This document shows positions 17,721 through 26,217 of a DNA stretch of 64,000 bases, in pieces (position 1 is the first letter of the stretch; each line of letters opens with the position of its first letter). Origin of the DNA: an uncultured Roseibium sp. (GTDB lineage: Bacteria; Pseudomonadota; Alphaproteobacteria; Rhizobiales; Stappiaceae); assembly GCF_947494555.1 (NCBI RefSeq), contig NZ_CANLVF010000004.1, forward strand, positions 372,001 to 436,000, read 5' to 3'. The position numbers were made by a program, and so were the translations under genes. The notes beneath the pieces are model-generated. The model made no database searches, had not been told where the DNA came from, and was given only the letters and a program-made list of their open reading frames with translations.

Positions 17721-19286
17721 ATGAAAAAATATCTATCGCTGCTCGCACTGCCCTTCCTTTTTCAAAGCCAATTCGGATTTGCCTCCGACAAGACCGTAAC
17801 GCCGCCCGGCTACAACACGCCGATTCCGGAAGACATACTGACGCCGGATGAGGTGGAGACCCGTTTCGGTACGCTGAAATTTGTTGACGGACGCCCCACT
17901 CCGGAAACAAGCGCGCTCATGTTCGACACGCTCGACTTCGTGCGGGGCATGGAAGTTTTCCTGAACTTCATTCCGGCGACGTCGATTGAAGGCATTCGCA
18001 GAGGGATGGCCGATATCGGGGTCGATGCGGTCAACAAATTCGCGGTGTTTGAGGATCTGATGGATTCAAATCCGCTTTTCCTGACGGGCAACACCGATAC
18101 GGTCTACGGTTCTTCGATCCTGGATCTTGAAAGAGACGGGCCGGTCGTGATCGAAGTGCCGAAGGGACAGGGTCCGACAACCGTCAACGATGCCTATTTC
18201 AGGTTCGTCACCGATATGGGAGTCCCGGGCCCCGACAAGGGGGAAGGTGGAAAATACCTCATTCTGCCGCCCGATTATGAAGGTGATCTCGCACCGCCTG
18301 TCGGGGGCTACAAGGCGGAAGTTGACGGTGAAACCTATTTCGTTTCGAAATCAACGAGTTATATCAACTGGTTCATCGCGCGCGGTTTTCTCGTAGACGG
18401 CAAGACGGATACAGCCGTCGAGGCCTATCGAACCGGATTGAGAATCTATCCGCTGCGCGACAAGGCGTCGCCGCCGCCGATGGAATTCATCAATGTCTCC
18501 AAAAAAGTGTTCAATACGATCCATGCAAATACCTTTGAGTTTTACAACGAGCTGAACACTGTCATCCAGAAGGAGCCTGTCTCCACGTTTGACCCCGAGC
18601 TGCGCGGCTTGGCGGCAGCGATCGGAATTGAAAAAGGCAAGGACTTCAGCCCGGACGACCGGATGAGAAAGATCCTCACGGAAGCGGTGGCGGTTGGAAA
18701 TGCCACCGCCAGATCGATCTGGCTGAAGCCGCGTGACAAGGCGGCCTATCTTTACGAAGACAGCGGCTGGTACACCGCGTTCATCGGTGGCAGCTGGCAG
18801 TGGTTGCGCGACGAAGGCAAGGGTGGACGTTACCTTGATGCCAGAACGATGTTTTTCTACATGGCGACGGTCAACACGCCTGCAATGGTGCTGAAGCTTC
18901 CCGGCAAGGGTTCGCAATATGCGCTTAATGTCACCGACAATACCGGGACCTTCCTCGATGGTTCCAGGACCTATTCGCTGACAATACCGGCCGACGTTCC
19001 GGCGAAGGACTTTTGGTCAGTCGTTGTCTACGACCCGCAGACACGTTCTGAATTGCAGACCAGTCAACCGTTCCCGAGCAAGAACAACAAGCGGGACGAA
19101 ATAGTGGCGAATGACGATGGTTCGGTGACGCTTCACTTCGGGCCCGAAGCGCCGCAGGGCAAGGCGCAGAACTGGGTACAGACCGTCGCAAACAAGGGCT
19201 GGTTTGCCATTCTGCGGTTATACGGCCCCGAGAAAGCATGGTTCGAAAAAACCTGGCGGCCGGGGGAAATCATCCCCACCGAGTAA
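17721..19286 (+). CDS. Exported DUF1254/DUF1214 protein
   Basis: 521 residues with a signal peptide of about 21 residues (ends FGFA). The N-terminal half matches the DUF1254 pattern, with TDTVYGSSILDLERDGPVVI and a following FVTDMGVPGPDKGEGG. The C-terminal half matches DUF1214, with FWSVVVYDPQTRSELQ. Members are periplasmic proteins of unknown biochemical role, some annotated near porins or stress genes. The ATG at 17721 follows GGCTGGAGAACATC. It is separate from its neighbours, with a hairpin after the stop. Confidence 0.85.
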   Translation: MKKYLSLLALPFLFQSQFGFASDKTVTPPGYNTPIPEDILTPDEVETRFGTLKFVDGRPTPETSALMFDTLDFVRGMEVFLNFIPATSIEGIRRGMADIGVDAVNKFAVFEDLMDSNPLFLTGNTDTVYGSSILDLERDGPVVIEVPKGQGPTTVNDAYFRFVTDMGVPGPDKGEGGKYLILPPDYEGDLAPPVGGYKAEVDGETYFVSKSTSYINWFIARGFLVDGKTDTAVEAYRTGLRIYPLRDKASPPPMEFINVSKKVFNTIHANTFEFYNELNTVIQKEPVSTFDPELRGLAAAIGIEKGKDFSPDDRMRKILTEAVAVGNATARSIWLKPRDKAAYLYEDSGWYTAFIGGSWQWLRDEGKGGRYLDARTMFFYMATVNTPAMVLKLPGKGSQYALNVTDNTGTFLDGSRTYSLTIPADVPAKDFWSVVVYDPQTRSELQTSQPFPSKNNKRDEIVANDDGSVTLHFGPEAPQGKAQNWVQTVANKGWFAILRLYGPEKAWFEKTWRPGEIIPTE

Positions 19287-19305
19287 CGGTCTCGCCTGAA
19301 AGAAT

Positions 19306-19331
19306 GCGGCGGTGACTCACTCCGCCGCTTT
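19306..19331 (+). terminator. Terminator between convergent DUF1254 and amidotransferase genes
   Basis: A 7-bp stem, GCGGCGG (19306-19312) and CCGCCGC (19322-19328), is followed by TTT on the plus strand. It overlaps the last codons of the convergent amidotransferase gene. Confidence 0.6.
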
Positions 19332-20072
19332 CATATGAGGATTGATCGCGGGGGCCTGTACGGTCCCGATCCAAAGATCGAGAAAATCGTCCAGCCATTT
19401 CCTGACGGCGGGATCGTGGATAAATCGGCCTGCAAAATGATCCCTGCGCTGTTGAGCCCCTGGAAGCTCCATGCGCGGCGCCGCCTTGGTGGTCCATTTG
19501 ACCATCATCTGGTGGGTGAGTTCGGGGTGAAACTGAATGCCGTAGGCAGCAGGGCCGACGCGGATCGCCTGATTGGGATAGGTCGGACCGCTTGCCAGGA
19601 GTTCCGCGCCGTTCGGACAGTCAAAGCCCTCGCGATGCCACTGGTAGACCTTTTTCGGCCAGTCCATGAGAGCCAGGCCTGCTTCGGTCGGCTTCAGAGG
19701 ATAGTAGCCGATCTCCACAAGACTATCGCGGTGCCCGGAAACACTGCCCCCGAGATGTTTGACCATCATCTGCGCACCAAGGCAGATCCCCAGAAACGGT
19801 TTTTCCTCCTGAAGCGGGATCTTGATCCAATCGATTTCCTTGTGAACGAAACCATCGGGGTCGTTCGCGCTCATCGGCCCACCGAATATGACCGCGCCGG
19901 CATGATCCGCCATGGTGTCCGGTAACGTGTCACCGAAGCGTGGCTTGCGGATATCCAGAGTGAAACCGCGCCGCACAAGCTCCAGACCAACGCGGCCCGG
20001 AGAGGACGTCTCCTGGTGCAGGATGATCAGGACTTTCGGACGGCTTCCTGGCGGGTCGGAAAAAAATCTCAT
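19317..20072 (-). CDS. Class I glutamine amidotransferase-like protein
   Basis: 251 residues. The GATase triad is visible: nucleophile C97 in GICLGAQ, and H182 and E184 in FHPE. The protein starts almost directly at the fold (KVLIILHQETSSPG) and lacks a synthetase domain, so it is a stand-alone GMP-synthase-like amidotransferase/peptidase family member. Substrate is unknown; relatives include gamma-glutamyl hydrolases for polyamine or amino acid derivatives. No good ribosome-binding site precedes ATG 20072. A 6-bp inverted repeat CTCATA/TATGAG spans the start codon (20068-20086), which may be an operator or reflect leaderless translation. Confidence 0.8.
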   Translation of the reverse strand: MRFFSDPPGSRPKVLIILHQETSSPGRVGLELVRRGFTLDIRKPRFGDTLPDTMADHAGAVIFGGPMSANDPDGFVHKEIDWIKIPLQEEKPFLGICLGAQMMVKHLGGSVSGHRDSLVEIGYYPLKPTEAGLALMDWPKKVYQWHREGFDCPNGAELLASGPTYPNQAIRVGPAAYGIQFHPELTHQMMVKWTTKAAPRMELPGAQQRRDHFAGRFIHDPAVRKWLDDFLDLWIGTVQAPAINPHMKAAE

Positions 20073-20193
20073 ATGACAAATATGAGGGAGAGGCGTTAAA
20101 AAATCGAGCCCGTAGCAGGCACTGTTGAAAGAAATCGTTGTTTGCGGACAACGTTACCGCGCCGTTGGCTGCTGGCAACGAGCGACAAAGGCT

Positions 20194-20670
20194 TCAGTCG
20201 CGGTCGATGTCTTCCGGCGCCGTCTGGGCAACCTTGTGCCGCAAAGTCATGCGGTCACGGGTCGAAACGCCAAGCAGTTCGGCAACGCGCCAGATGGTAT
20301 TGTCCTCGAATTCGTGAACATGTCCGTCCGCATAGACGATTTCCCACATCATCTCGACGATCGCGAGGCGTTCGGTTTCGTCCGCGGTACGCTTGAGGAC
20401 GGACGTGAAGCCATAAAGGTCGACAGCTTCTTCGTCGCGCTGCTTTGCGGCGGCGATAAGCTCCGTCGTTTCCTTGTCCGACAATTCGTAGTGTTTTTGC
20501 AGGATTTCGCGGAGCTTCTGGCTCTCGCTTTCTTCGATAATGCCGTCAATATCGATCAGGTGAAACAATAGGGCGGCTGCGGCAAGGCGCTTGTCGTCTT
20601 CCGCGAATGTCTTTTTGCCGCTGTCACCGAATGTGATTTCCCGGACAAAGCTTTTCAGCGCACTCAGCAT
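20194..20670 (-). CDS. TerB family tellurite-resistance-like protein
   Basis: 158 residues from ATG 20670, with AGGAAGAA upstream. The all-helical TerB fold is suggested by LAAAALLFHLIDIDGIIEE and MMWEIVYADGHVHEFEDN, the two acidic helical repeats of that family that bind metal ions. The short C-terminal tail is charged. Despite the family name a role in tellurite resistance is not implied, because the ter operon partners are absent. Its upstream region is shared with the divergent iron-linked operon. Confidence 0.85.
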   Translation of the reverse strand: MLSALKSFVREITFGDSGKKTFAEDDKRLAAAALLFHLIDIDGIIEESESQKLREILQKHYELSDKETTELIAAAKQRDEEAVDLYGFTSVLKRTADETERLAIVEMMWEIVYADGHVHEFEDNTIWRVAELLGVSTRDRMTLRHKVAQTAPEDIDRD

Positions 20671-20977
20671 ATGGTGTTCTTCCTGTTTCGGGCATCCCTG
20701 CTTGCCTCATCTAATAGCTATACCATTCCCACTTAAGCATCAAAGAGTTGTTGATGACTTTCTTCGTCACAGGTGGGAATTAAATCCGGCATTTTTTAGT
20801 CAGCTTTTTTGAATAGTTCTAAACTATTGATTTTTCTCTATTTATAACTTGACTTTTAGGTTCATGAAATGGTTTCTGCAAAAGCTGAAAGGCGCTTTTC
20901 TCCTGGCGTCTTTATCTAAATTTCTCCCCAGGCCAATCGAGTTTGACCGCGGGTAATTCAAGATTTGGGATAAACCG
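20671..20977. other. Divergent promoter region between terB-like gene and imelysin operon
   Basis: About 300 AT-rich bases. They contain the Irr-like box at 20807-20823, listed separately, and an AT-rich stretch (20821-20850) that would suit a promoter for the imelysin operon. No ORF is credible here. Confidence 0.5.
20807..20823 (+). promoter_or_regulatory. Irr/ICE-like iron control box
   Basis: TTTTGAATAGTTCTAAA is close to the published Irr box pattern TTTAGAA-NNN-TTCTAAA, differing at one arm position. It lies about 155 bases before the imelysin start. Irr is the haem-responsive iron regulator of Rhizobiales and relatives. Assignment is by consensus only. Confidence 0.6.
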
Positions 20978-22240
20978 ATGAATTCCTTCAAAGCCGGCCT
21001 ACTGGCCGCCACAGCACTGTTTGCGACGCCCGTCATGGCTGACGCTCCGGCTGAAATCCTGTCGACTTATGGTGATATCGCCCAGGCGAATTATGCGGAT
21101 TCGCTTGCAACGGCAAAAACACTCAAAGCGGCAATCGACACGTTCCTGGAGACGCCGACCGAGGCAAATCTTGAAGAAGCCCGCTCCGCATGGATCGAGG
21201 CCCGCAACCCGTATCAGCAGACCGAGGCCTACCGTTTTGGCAATGCGATCGTCGACGATTGGGAAGGCAAGGTAAACGCGTGGCCGCTTGATGAGGGTCT
21301 GATCGATTACGTCGATGCGTCTTACGGCGAAGAATCCGAAGAAAACCCTTTTTATGCGGCGAACCTGATCGCTAATCCGTCCCTCAAAGCGGGCGGTGAA
21401 ACGATAGACGCAAGCGAACTCACGGCGTCGCTGCTGGCTGACCAGCTGCAGGAGGCCGGCGAAGTCGAAGCGAACGTCGTCACGGGTTATCACGCTGTTG
21501 AATTCATGCTCTGGGGACAGGATCTGAACGGAACGGGTCCTGGCGCGGGTGCGCGTCCGGCGACCGATTTCGATCCGGCAAACTGCACAGGTGGCAACTG
21601 CGAGCGCCGCATTCAGTACCTGCGCGCCGTGACCGATCTGCTGATCAGCGACCTGGAAGAGATGGCGGCTGCCTGGCAACCGGGCGGAGCTGCGCGTGAA
21701 GAGCTGGCGGCAAAAGGGGAAAATGGCGGTCTTGCGACCATTCTCACCGGGATGGGCTCGCTGTCTTATGGTGAACTCGCCGGTGAGCGCATCAAGCTCG
21801 GTCTGCTGCTGCACGATCCGGAAGAAGAGCATGATTGCTTCGCCGATAACACGCATATGTCACATCTGAACGACGTGATCGGTATCCGGAACGTTTATTT
21901 CGGGTCCTACGCAAGCCCGCTCGGCAACAATGTGTCGGGAGCTTCGCTCGCCGATCTCGTCGCTGAGAAAGATCCGGCGCTCGCTGAGGAAATGAAGACG
22001 AAGCTCGATGCCACACTCGCGGCCTTCGAGGTGATGAAGGCCCGCGCAGATGGCGGTGAGGCCTACGACCAGATGATCGGTGAAGGCAACGAAGAGGGCA
22101 ACGCCGTTGTTCAGGCCGCTGTCGACGCACTGGTTGATCAGACCGCTTCTATCGAGCGGGTTGTCAAAGTCCTCGGACTGGACGAGATCGCCTTCGAAGG
22201 GTCTGACAGCCTCGACAATCCGGGTACTGTTTTCGAATAA
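20978..22240 (+). CDS. Imelysin family (M75-like) iron-regulated periplasmic protein
   Basis: 420 residues with a signal peptide (about 1-21, ending VMA). The imelysin GxHxxE motif is present as G170, H172, E175 in GYHAVEFMLWGQD. Such proteins (IrpA, ICMP, EfeO-like) bind iron or help deliver it in the periplasm; peptidase activity is doubtful. Two halves of similar helical character fit the duplicated imelysin fold. It is the first gene of a four-gene run with a di-heme oxidoreductase, a second imelysin and a DUF1513 protein, and an Irr-like box stands upstream. I infer a role in iron acquisition under low iron. Confidence 0.9.
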   Translation: MNSFKAGLLAATALFATPVMADAPAEILSTYGDIAQANYADSLATAKTLKAAIDTFLETPTEANLEEARSAWIEARNPYQQTEAYRFGNAIVDDWEGKVNAWPLDEGLIDYVDASYGEESEENPFYAANLIANPSLKAGGETIDASELTASLLADQLQEAGEVEANVVTGYHAVEFMLWGQDLNGTGPGAGARPATDFDPANCTGGNCERRIQYLRAVTDLLISDLEEMAAAWQPGGAAREELAAKGENGGLATILTGMGSLSYGELAGERIKLGLLLHDPEEEHDCFADNTHMSHLNDVIGIRNVYFGSYASPLGNNVSGASLADLVAEKDPALAEEMKTKLDATLAAFEVMKARADGGEAYDQMIGEGNEEGNAVVQAAVDALVDQTASIERVVKVLGLDEIAFEGSDSLDNPGTVFE

Positions 22241-22252
22241 ATCTCCGGTGGC

Positions 22253-22308
22253 GGGCGGCGGCTGAGCCGCCCGGCTCTCGAAGGCCCGCGATTTGGGGCT
22301 CGCGGGCC
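22253..22308 (+). repeat. Two tandem intercistronic hairpins
   Basis: GGGCGGC (22253-22259) pairs with GCCGCCC (22266-22272). GGCCCGCGA (22283-22291) pairs with TCGCGGGCC (22300-22308). No T tract follows. They probably stabilise or partly terminate the transcript between the first imelysin and the di-heme gene. Confidence 0.7.
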
Positions 22309-22326
22309 ACAATCAGGATGCGATTC

Positions 22327-23856
22327 ATGAAACTGGGTCCCCAGTCGCGTTCCTTTTGGAGCGCGCTTTTGTGTTTGGTTCTTGGGGGAACACCATCGCT
22401 TGCCGACGGGCCTCTTTCCCATCGGGATGATTTGAGCGCGCAAGACAAAATGAAGGCAGCCGGCGTCTTGCAACCTCCGGCAGACTTTGAAGCACCGGAA
22501 ACCTTCGAACCCATGCAAGGCGGGGCCGGCACCTCCCGGCGGAGGCCCAACCGAGATGCATTTTCTCATTCGAATGCCAATCTGACTTTTGAAGAGCAGC
22601 ATGATTTCAAGGTCGGCAACGGGCTCTTCAAGAAACTCTGGACATCGTCCCCCTCTTCAACGCGTGCCTCGGACGGTCTGGGTCCACTCTACAATGCGCG
22701 CTCCTGCCAAGGCTGTCACTTGAAGGATGGGCGTGGACGGCCACCGCGGCCGGGCGAAAAAGCTGTCTCGCTGTTCTTGCGTCTGTCGATCCCGCCGCAA
22801 ACCGAGATGCAGCAAAATGCGCTTGCCAACCGGGATATCCAGCGCGTGCCGGAGCCGACTTATGGCGGTCAGTTTCAGGCTTTCGCGGTACAGGGTCTTT
22901 CAGGCGAAGGCCGTTTCGACATTGAGATCGAAGAAATTGAGGTCGCCCTGAATGGCGGCGAAACGGCGGTTCTTCAAAAACCCCACTACAGGATCCGGGA
23001 CCTTGGATTTGGTCCAATGCACCCTGAGACCCTGATCTCGCCACGAGTCGCTCCGCCAATGATCGGGCTCGGACTGCTTCAGGCTATCCATCCGGGTGAC
23101 ATTGAAGCGCTGGCGGATCCGGATGACCTCGATGAAGACGGCATTTCCGGAAAGGTCAGCCGCGTCAAGGACACTGAAACGGGAGAGCTGACTATTGGCC
23201 GGTTCGGATGGAAGGCGACGAACCCGACCATCAGAACACAGACGGCTGGCGCGTTTTCAGGCGATATCGGTATCAGCACGCCGGACAGGCCGGACAACTA
23301 TGGCGACTGTACGCAAGCGCAGACCGAGTGCCGCGTGATGCCGCATGGAGAACAAAGCAACCTCGGTATTTCAGAGGCACCGGACCCGGTCATGGAACTG
23401 GTGACATTCTATTCAGAAAACCTTGCCGTGCCGCTGCGGCGTGATGCAGATGACGCTGACGTTCTGAGGGGCAAGGAAATATTTCATAAAACCGGGTGTA
23501 CCGCCTGTCATCAGCCCAAGTTCGTCACGAGCCGGGATGCGGACAATCCGGCGCACCGATTCCAGCTCATCTGGCCTTACACTGATCTTCTGTTGCATGA
23601 TATGGGCGAAGGCCTGGCCGATCACCGTCCTGTCGGCGACGCCAACGGCCGGGAATGGCGCACGCCGCCGCTTTGGGGCATAGGGCTGACGGAGACCGTG
23701 AACAACCACACGCGGTTTTTGCATGACGGCCGGGCCCGCAATCTTCTGGAAGCTGTGCTTTGGCATGGCGGTGAAGCACAAGAAGCGCGTGACAAGGTCG
23801 TTCAAATGCAGCCTGACGAACTCAGAGCATTGATCACATTCCTGGAGAGCCTGTGA
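22327..23856 (+). CDS. Di-heme oxidoreductase family protein (DUF1111)
   Basis: 509 residues from ATG 22327; an in-frame ATG at 22318 is too close to its AGG. A signal peptide precedes the mature protein (ends SLADG region). Two c-type haem motifs are visible: CQGCH at 127-131 and CTACH at 391-395. This is the two-haem arrangement of the DUF1111 (thiol-oxidoreductase-like) family, related to MauG/CcpA-type peroxidases. Such genes sit regularly between imelysin genes in marine proteobacteria. A redox step on iron or on a metallophore is a reasonable inference but not established. Its stop overlaps the next start by one base. Confidence 0.87.
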   Translation: MKLGPQSRSFWSALLCLVLGGTPSLADGPLSHRDDLSAQDKMKAAGVLQPPADFEAPETFEPMQGGAGTSRRRPNRDAFSHSNANLTFEEQHDFKVGNGLFKKLWTSSPSSTRASDGLGPLYNARSCQGCHLKDGRGRPPRPGEKAVSLFLRLSIPPQTEMQQNALANRDIQRVPEPTYGGQFQAFAVQGLSGEGRFDIEIEEIEVALNGGETAVLQKPHYRIRDLGFGPMHPETLISPRVAPPMIGLGLLQAIHPGDIEALADPDDLDEDGISGKVSRVKDTETGELTIGRFGWKATNPTIRTQTAGAFSGDIGISTPDRPDNYGDCTQAQTECRVMPHGEQSNLGISEAPDPVMELVTFYSENLAVPLRRDADDADVLRGKEIFHKTGCTACHQPKFVTSRDADNPAHRFQLIWPYTDLLLHDMGEGLADHRPVGDANGREWRTPPLWGIGLTETVNNHTRFLHDGRARNLLEAVLWHGGEAQEARDKVVQMQPDELRALITFLESL

Positions 23857-24932
23857 TGAGAAAACTTGTCCTTGGAATTGCCGCACTTGTCGCAATTGTG
23901 CCGCCAGCGTTTGCGGCGGATTTCAACGATGCGCTTGATGGTGTTATCACCGGCTTTATCCGCCCCGCCACAACAGAATTTGCCGAGATTTCCGCGCGGT
24001 TGCCGAGCGCCGTCTCCACCGTGTGCAAGGAGACGAACGAAGCAAATTTGCGTGCATTTGAGAATGCCTATTCCGAGACAATAGAAAGTTTCTCGCGTAT
24101 TCAGTTTTTGCGTTTCGGGCCGCTGCTTGAGGATGACAGGCTCAGCAGACTGGCATTTCTTCCCGATCCGCGGGGCACCGCGCAACGGCAGATCCGCAAG
24201 ATCTATGCGGCGAAGGACGACAGCGTGCTTTCAGCAGAGACCCTTCGCGACAAGAGTGTTGCCGTCCAAAGCCTGACCGCCTTTGATCTGATTGCCTTTG
24301 ACAAAGATACGAACATTGTTTTGGGCGCAGACGGCGAAAACCGCGCGTTTACTTGTGGCTATGCGCTGGCAATTGCCCAAAATGTGGCTGCGATATCTCA
24401 GTCTGTTGCTTCGGAGTGGCGGGATCCGGAGGGATACAGCAGACTGTTATTGAGCGGGGGCGGGGAAAACGCGCGTTTCCGGACGTCTCAGGAGGCGCTT
24501 GAAAGCGTCTTCAACGCGCTGACAACAGGCGTCACCATCGCCAAAGATCAGGATATCCTTCCGGCACTCGGGACATCGGCAGATAAAGCCAAGCCAAGGC
24601 GGTTTCCCTTTTCGCGTTCTGCAAACAGTGTTGTCTATCTGTCCGGGGAACTCGGTGGTCTCAGAGATGCCCTTACCTCGATGAACCTCAAACGACTCAT
24701 GCCTTCCGAGGATCAATGGACACTCGATACGATCGGCTTTGAGTTCAAGAATGCCGGGACCTATCTGAGCGCGTTGACTGTTCCTTTGCGCAATACCTTT
24801 GCTGAGGACGGGAATTACAATCGGGTTGCCGCCCTTTCGATTGTGCTCTCATCGATCCAGGAGCTTATGAGCGAAGGCGTCGCCGGATCCCTGGGCCTTG
24901 CGGGAGGGTTCAATGCACTGGACGGCGACTAA
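23856..24932 (+). CDS. Second imelysin family protein
   Basis: 358 residues from ATG 23856, which overlaps the stop of the di-heme gene (TGATG); a GTG one codon earlier is possible. A signal peptide is evident (LVLGIAALVAIVPPAFA). The fold-level pattern of paired helices, SFSRIQFLRFGPLLEDDRLSR and later SLTAFDLIAF, fits the imelysin superfamily. The GxHxxE motif seen in the first imelysin is not recognisable here, so iron binding may differ. Two imelysins of different length in one operon suggests distinct tasks such as binding and hand-over. Confidence 0.82.
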   Translation: MRKLVLGIAALVAIVPPAFAADFNDALDGVITGFIRPATTEFAEISARLPSAVSTVCKETNEANLRAFENAYSETIESFSRIQFLRFGPLLEDDRLSRLAFLPDPRGTAQRQIRKIYAAKDDSVLSAETLRDKSVAVQSLTAFDLIAFDKDTNIVLGADGENRAFTCGYALAIAQNVAAISQSVASEWRDPEGYSRLLLSGGGENARFRTSQEALESVFNALTTGVTIAKDQDILPALGTSADKAKPRRFPFSRSANSVVYLSGELGGLRDALTSMNLKRLMPSEDQWTLDTIGFEFKNAGTYLSALTVPLRNTFAEDGNYNRVAALSIVLSSIQELMSEGVAGSLGLAGGFNALDGD

Positions 24933-26070
24933 GTGCCGGCAGATATCCCGCCGAGGGTTCTTATCGGCGCTCGGCGGGCTAGCCGCATTGCCGGCGTTCA
25001 CAGGGTCATCGCTTGCAGAAGCCCTTTTGGGGCGCTCCGAGGGTGAAGACGCAACGATCTTTGCGAGCGCGTTTAAGGACGGTAACGGCAATTATGGCAT
25101 CGGCTTGCTCGATGACTATGGCCAGGAACTCGCCAGGATCGGTTTGCCGGGACGCGGTCACGGGATAGCGGTTGCGCCGGACAAGCGCCAGTTTGTGGCG
25201 TTTGCACGCCGTCCGGGGACGTTTACAGTCCTTGTGCGTCCCTTTGAGGAGCAGTACCCGGCGGTGATCGCATCAGAGCCGGGGAGGCATTTTTACGGGC
25301 ATGGCTGTTTTTCAGCCGATGGCCGGTTGCTCTATGCGGTCGAGAACGATTTTGAAAGGGCTCGAGGCGTCATCGGCGTCTATGATCTCAGCGCGCGCCT
25401 TCCAGAGCGTGTCGGTGAGCTGGAGACCTATGGAGTCGGGCCCCATGACATTCTGCTTACCTCTGATGGCCGTGTTCTCGTTGTTGCAAATGGCGGGATC
25501 GAGACGCATCCGGACCAGGGCAGGGCAAAGCTGAATTTGGACACCATGGCACCGTCTGTCGTGTTTCTGGATGCCCAAACCGGTGATCTCGTTGCCAAGC
25601 ATGTTCTGCACAAGTCGCTGCACCAATTGTCGCTACGGCATATGGCGCTGGACAGGAAGGGCCGGGTTTGGGTCGGAGGCCAGTTCGAGGGATCTTCAGT
25701 CCAGTCACCGCCCCTTGTTGCTGTCTTTGCCAGGGACGAAGAGCCGAAGACAACCGATATTCCCGCTGCGCTCGATGGGAAGCTTGAAAACTACATCGGT
25801 TCGGTTGCGGCGAACAGATCCGGGGATGTGATCGCAACGTCCGCCCCACGAGGTGGACAAACGCTGTTCTGGAGCGTTGAAGGCGGCACGTTTCTGGGAG
25901 CACAGGCGATTCCGGACGGCTGCGGTGTCGCACCGGTCGATCAGGGAAGTTTTCTGGTGTCCGACGGCAATGGCGGCCTTTCTTTTGTGAGTGATCCCGA
26001 GGCTCCTTCCGAAATCCTTGCCCGGCCACCGGGTATTTCCTGGGATAATCATATGGTTGCCATGTCCTGA
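24913..26070 (+). CDS. Tat-exported DUF1513 beta-propeller-like protein
   Basis: 385 residues from ATG 24913; GGGAGGG lies six bases upstream, which is better placed than the TTG at 24898. The N terminus has a Tat signal, SRRGFLSALGG, followed by a hydrophobic stretch. The rest has repeated WD-like blade patterns (GHGIAVAPDKRQFVAFARRP; YGHGCFSADGRLLYAVEND; GPHDILLTSDGRVLVVANGG), as in DUF1513. Tat export implies folding, or a cofactor, in the cytoplasm. It overlaps the imelysin gene by 20 bases and completes the cluster. DUF1513 proteins typically accompany imelysin/di-heme genes; their exact role is unknown. Confidence 0.87.
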   Translation: MHWTATKCRQISRRGFLSALGGLAALPAFTGSSLAEALLGRSEGEDATIFASAFKDGNGNYGIGLLDDYGQELARIGLPGRGHGIAVAPDKRQFVAFARRPGTFTVLVRPFEEQYPAVIASEPGRHFYGHGCFSADGRLLYAVENDFERARGVIGVYDLSARLPERVGELETYGVGPHDILLTSDGRVLVVANGGIETHPDQGRAKLNLDTMAPSVVFLDAQTGDLVAKHVLHKSLHQLSLRHMALDRKGRVWVGGQFEGSSVQSPPLVAVFARDEEPKTTDIPAALDGKLENYIGSVAANRSGDVIATSAPRGGQTLFWSVEGGTFLGAQAIPDGCGVAPVDQGSFLVSDGNGGLSFVSDPEAPSEILARPPGISWDNHMVAMS

Positions 26071-26217
26071 AAGAAATGATCTCTCGCGAATGCAGCAACG
26101 CTGGGATTGTCCGGCTGCCGAATTTCCTGCTTTTGTCAAAATCAACGTGCAGTGTAGGTGCGAAAGAGCAATCGTTTGGTCTACATTAGGGCCGATTCGC
26201 GAAGGGAGACGCTCAAT

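Noticed and set aside
20194-20670. Tellurite-resistance operon
   Set aside because: Only a TerB-like protein is present; no terA, terC, terD, terE or terZ neighbours.
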